From the NCBI RefSeq assembly GCF_007096885.1, contig NZ_VJNO01000006.1:124001-188000 (forward strand): DNA of 64,000 bases, read 5' to 3'. Both the position numbers and the translations under genes were made by a program. Shown here one piece after another: positions 60,893-64,000 of this stretch. The notes beneath the pieces are model-generated. The model was given only the letters and a program-made list of their open reading frames with translations, had not been told where the DNA came from and did not search any database. Source of the stretch: Streptomyces sp. 130. GTDB lineage: Bacteria > Actinomycetota > Actinomycetes > Streptomycetales > Streptomycetaceae. Within the stretch, counting starts at the first letter, position 1, and the number at the start of each line of letters is the position of its first letter.

Positions 60893-63721
60893 TCAGCGCC
60901 GCAACGCCTCCGCGATGATCTGCACCAGGTGGCGGCTGTCCAGGCCCGCCAGGTCCCGGACCTGGGTGCGGCAGGAGTAGCCGTCCGCGAGGATGCGGCG
61001 GTCCGGGGCTTCGGCCGCCTCGGCGAGGATGCCGTCGCGGGCGATCTTCTCGGACACCTCGTAGTGGCCCTTCTCCATGCCGAAGTTCCCGGCCAGGCCG
61101 CAGCACCCCGAGGAGACCTCGACGTCGCAGCCCATCGAACGCAGCAGCGAGCGGTCCGCCTCGTAGCCCATGACCGCGTAGTGGTGGCAGTGGGGCTGGA
61201 CGAGGAGGCGTTCCGCCGCCCGCGGGGGCGTCCAGTCGATCGAGGTGAGGAATTCGGCGACCGTGCTCACCGCGCCCGCGAGTTCCGCCGCGCCCGGGTC
61301 GTCCGGCAGGAGTTCCACCAGGTCCGAACGGAGCGTCGCGGTGCAGCTCGGCTCGATGCCGATCACCGTGCGGCCGGCCCGGACATGGGGGAGCAGCAGG
61401 TCCACCGTGGACCGGAGCTTCGCCCGGGCGGCGGTCAGCTGGCCCGTCGAGATCAGGGTCAGGCCGCAGCAGGCGCCCGGCGCGGCGATCTCCACGTCGC
61501 AGCCCGCCGCCGTCAGCACCTCCACCGCGTCGCGCGGGATGTCCGGCGCGAGCGCGTCCGAGAAGGAGTCGACCCAGAGCAGCACCTTGGGGCCGTCCGC
61601 CCCGGGCCGGGTCCGGGAAGCCCCGCGCCACCGGAACGGCTTCGCCGGCAACGGCGGCAGCGAGCGGCGGGGGTCCGCGCCCATCAGGCTCATCATCGTG
61701 CGCCGGAGCACCGGCACCCGCCCCGCCAGGTTGACCAGCGGGGCCACGGGCGCGAGCAGGCGCAACCACTGCGGGAGCCGGCCGAGCGTGTAGTGGCTCA
61801 GCGGGCGGCGGCGGCCCTTGTACGTCTGGTGCAGGGCCTCCGACTTGTACATGGCCATGTCGATCCCCGTCGGGCAGTCGTTGGCGCACGCCTTGCAGCT
61901 CAGGCACAGGTCCAGGGCCTCGTGGACCTCCGGCGAGCTCCAGCCCTCCGTGACGAAGCCGCCGTTCAGCATCTCCTGGAGCGCCCTCGCCCGGCCCCGC
62001 GTCGAGTCCTTCTCGTCCCGGGTCGCCGTGTACGAGGGGCACATGAAGCCGCCCTGGCCGCTCAGGTCCGCCCGGCACTTGCCCACCCCGACACACCGGT
62101 GCACGGCCGCCGTGACGTCCCCGCCGTCGTGCGCGAAGGCGAAGCCGTCGGCCGCCCGCAGCCGGCGCGCCCCGGGCCGCCGGAGGTCCGCGTCCAGCGG
62201 CGCGGGGCGGACGACGACCCCGGGGTTCATGACGTCGTCCGGGTCCAGCAGGGCCTTGAACGCCTCCATCGCGCGCAGCGCCTCGGGGCCGTACATCGCC
62301 GGCAGCAGCTCGGAGCGGGCGCGGCCGTCGCCGTGCTCACCGGAGAGCGAACCGCCGTGCTCGGCGGCCAGGGCGGCGGCGCGTTCGAGGAAGCCGCGCA
62401 TCGGCGCGCCCCCGGCGTCGAGCGGGAAGTCGATGCGGGCGTGGACGCACCCGTCGCCGAAGTGGCCGTAGGCCAGGCCGGAGAGCCCCTCCTCGGCCAT
62501 CAGCGCCTGGAGGCCGCGCAGGTAGTCGCCGAGCCGTTCCGGCGGCACGGCGGAGTCCTCCCAGCCGGGCCACGCCTGCTTGCCGTCGGCGGTGCGTCCG
62601 GCCAGGCCGGCGCCGTCGGCGCGGATCTGCCAGAGCCGGGTCGCCTCGGGGCCCGCCGGCAGGACCACGCTGTCGGCGGCGTGCGAGGCCGCGACGAGCG
62701 CCCGCGCCGATGCGACCGCCTCCGCCGAGGTCGCCCCGCCGACCTCGGCGATGAGCCAGCCACCGCCCTCGGGCAGCGTGGGGACGGCCGCGTCGCCGTG
62801 CGCCCGGCGCACCACGTCCACGAGCTGCGCGTCCAGGCCCTCCAGCGCGAGCGGGCGGAAGGGCAGCAGGTGCGGCACGTCGTCCGCGGCCGTCGCCATG
62901 TCCGCGTAGCCCAGGACGGCGAGCGCCGGAGCCGGTGCCTGCGGCACGAGCCGCACCGTGGCTTCCAGCAGGACGCCGCAGCTGCCCTCCGTACCGGTCA
63001 GCGCCGCCGCGAGGTTGCGCCCGTTCTCCGGCAGCAGGTGCTCCAGCGAGTAGCCGGAGATCTGCCGCCCGAACCGCCCGAACTCGGTACGCAGCACCGC
63101 CAGATGCTCCGTGACGAACGCGTCGAGCCCCGGCACCGCCGCGAGCGCCTGCGGACCCGAGCCGGCCGTGATCACCTCGCCGCCGCCCGTCAGCCAGGTC
63201 ATCGACACGACGTTGTCGGCCGTACGCCCGTACGACAGGCCGTGCGGGCCGCACGCGTTGTTGCCGATCATCCCGCCGATCGTGCAGCGGCTGGCCGTCG
63301 AGGGGTCGGGCCCGAACCGCAAGCCGTGCGGCAGGGCCTCCCGCTGAAGGGTGCTCAGGACGACGCCCGGTTCGACCACCGCCGTCGAGGAGACGGGATC
63401 GACGGACAGCACGCGGTTCATCGAGCGGGAGAAGTCGATCACCAGGCCCGGCCCCACCGCGTTGCCGGCGCACGAGGTCCCGCCGCCCCTGACGGTGACC
63501 GGAACCCGGTGCTCACGTGCGATCCCGACCGCGGTGATCACGTCGTCGGCGCCGCGCGGCATGAGCACGGCCCCCGGCACGATCCGGTAGTTCGACGCGT
63601 CGGTCGAGTAGACCGCCCGGGTCGTCGCCGAAGCGTCGACGAGATCGCCCAGCTTCCCGCGCAGGGCGTCGAGAAACGCCTCGGAGAGGGGGGCCGGGGC
63701 GTCTGCCATGGTCGCGTCCAT
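60893..63721 (-). CDS. Fused FAD-linked oxidase and Fe-S oxidoreductase (GlcD-GlcF-like)
   Basis: 942 residues. The N-terminal part is an FAD_binding_4 oxidase of the glycolate/D-lactate dehydrogenase type (VPVTVRGGGTSCAGNAVGPG, GGMIGNNACGPHGLSYG, SGEHGDGRARSEL). The C-terminal part has ferredoxin-like clusters (CVGVGKCRADLSGQGGFMCP, DLCLSCKACANDCPTGIDMA) and CCG-type domains (GACCGLTL, SGCCGLAGNFGMEKG). It probably oxidises D-lactate, glycolate or a similar 2-hydroxy acid and passes electrons to the quinone pool. Confidence 0.92.
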   Translation of the reverse strand: MDATMADAPAPLSEAFLDALRGKLGDLVDASATTRAVYSTDASNYRIVPGAVLMPRGADDVITAVGIAREHRVPVTVRGGGTSCAGNAVGPGLVIDFSRSMNRVLSVDPVSSTAVVEPGVVLSTLQREALPHGLRFGPDPSTASRCTIGGMIGNNACGPHGLSYGRTADNVVSMTWLTGGGEVITAGSGPQALAAVPGLDAFVTEHLAVLRTEFGRFGRQISGYSLEHLLPENGRNLAAALTGTEGSCGVLLEATVRLVPQAPAPALAVLGYADMATAADDVPHLLPFRPLALEGLDAQLVDVVRRAHGDAAVPTLPEGGGWLIAEVGGATSAEAVASARALVAASHAADSVVLPAGPEATRLWQIRADGAGLAGRTADGKQAWPGWEDSAVPPERLGDYLRGLQALMAEEGLSGLAYGHFGDGCVHARIDFPLDAGGAPMRGFLERAAALAAEHGGSLSGEHGDGRARSELLPAMYGPEALRAMEAFKALLDPDDVMNPGVVVRPAPLDADLRRPGARRLRAADGFAFAHDGGDVTAAVHRCVGVGKCRADLSGQGGFMCPSYTATRDEKDSTRGRARALQEMLNGGFVTEGWSSPEVHEALDLCLSCKACANDCPTGIDMAMYKSEALHQTYKGRRRPLSHYTLGRLPQWLRLLAPVAPLVNLAGRVPVLRRTMMSLMGADPRRSLPPLPAKPFRWRGASRTRPGADGPKVLLWVDSFSDALAPDIPRDAVEVLTAAGCDVEIAAPGACCGLTLISTGQLTAARAKLRSTVDLLLPHVRAGRTVIGIEPSCTATLRSDLVELLPDDPGAAELAGAVSTVAEFLTSIDWTPPRAAERLLVQPHCHHYAVMGYEADRSLLRSMGCDVEVSSGCCGLAGNFGMEKGHYEVSEKIARDGILAEAAEAPDRRILADGYSCRTQVRDLAGLDSRHLVQIIAEALRR

Positions 63722-63805
63722 CGGGTGCTGCTCCTGGGGGCGTCGGTTCTGGTGGTGCGGGCACGGTCCCGCCGTGCCACGGGCGGAAGCGCGGTTACGT
63801 CATCC

Positions 63806-64000
63806 TCATCGCAGGACCAGCTTCCGGGGGACCTCACTCGCCGCGTCCCGCAGCCGGCCCCCGTCCAGCCCCTCCGCGGCCAGTGCGGCGATGAGCTCTT
63901 CGAGGGCGGTCGGCGGCTGCGGGCTGTCCGGCTGCCCGGCGTCCGAGGCCAGCACCAGGCGCGGCCCCGCCGCCCTCGCGACCTCGGCCAGGCGGGCCGG
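63806..64000 (-). CDS. C-terminal end of an amidohydrolase-like (TatD/DUF6282-type) protein, partial
   Basis: The gene runs off the window edge; 64 C-terminal residues are visible. GPRLVLASDAGQPDSP, then ALEELIAALAAEGL and VPRKLVL resemble the end of metal-dependent hydrolases of the amidohydrolase superfamily, where the Asp in ASD is a metal ligand. It lies 85 nt upstream of the FAD/Fe-S oxidoreductase on the same strand and may share its operon. Confidence 0.6.
   Translation of the reverse strand, partial: PARLAEVARAAGPRLVLASDAGQPDSPQPPTALEELIAALAAEGLDGGRLRDAASEVPRKLVLR

Noticed and set aside
1..64000. CRISPR arrays, tRNA or rRNA genes
   Set aside because: No regularly spaced repeats and no cloverleaf or rRNA-like sequence was recognised by eye; a covariance-model search was not possible.

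Overview
The window is high-GC actinobacterial DNA, most likely from a Streptomyces chromosome. The GC content is very high with strong third-position GC bias, GTG and TTG starts are common, and genes often join through 4-nt ATGA or GTGA overlaps. The gene families are typical of the genus: a paired XRE and DUF397 gene, a GH18 chitinase with a DasR-like site, IS110 and IS701-type elements, a lone cytochrome P450 and an MHS-type transporter. No rRNA, tRNA or CRISPR array was seen.

Layout. (1) 1-2621: conserved flank with the 3' part of an APC permease and a TRAM-domain RNA methyltransferase. (2) 2622-13.9 kb: an accretion zone attached to the 3' end of the methyltransferase gene. It holds an IS110 copy, a phage tail remnant, a lower-GC block of a secreted protein with an ABC transporter, an IS701-like element, a Vsr endonuclease and a two-gene HTH-DUF488 module. 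A second, diverged copy of the methyltransferase 3' end and its downstream DNA at 10755-10925 shows that an 8 kb insertion displaced the original end. (3) 13.9-23.7 kb: HAD protein, XRE regulator and a tightly coupled run of three glycosyltransferases, PIG-L deacetylase, three kinase-like proteins and a flavoprotein, probably a small sugar-modifying biosynthetic locus. (4) 23.7-27.1 kb: three unrecognised genes and the C-terminal stump of a mobilisation relaxase.

(5) 27.3-48.7 kb: a large defence-type island. It contains a methylase-like protein with an N-terminal HTH, a McrB-McrC-UvrD-like operon, a DUF262/HNH (GmrSD-type) gene, an SMC-like zinc-hook ATPase with a small partner, and a six-gene operon. 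Read 5' to 3' on the minus strand, that operon encodes a protein-kinase N-lobe, a protein ending in a J-domain-like segment, a GrpE-like protein, an Hsp70 fused to a NYN/Zc3h12a-like ribonuclease domain, and two dynamin-like GTPases. Three promoters of the island share a palindrome of the form GTTGAC-N3-GTCAAC (one copy has a single mismatch), so the parts appear to be co-regulated. The chaperone-RNase-GTPase operon is the best candidate here for an undescribed system. A plausible working model is that Hsp70 and its co-chaperones sense infection-related protein states and gate the RNase, while the GTPases act at the membrane; this model is inference.

(6) 48.7-64 kb: ordinary Streptomyces content. 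It holds a secreted chitinase, two small genes beside an XRE-DUF397 pair, a P450, a catabolic group (class II aldolase, 2-hydroxyacid dehydrogenase, double Lrp regulator, amidohydrolase, MHS transporter), an RHH-Doc toxin-antitoxin pair with a perfect operator palindrome, a fused FAD/Fe-S oxidoreductase, and the end of a metal-dependent hydrolase gene at the window edge.
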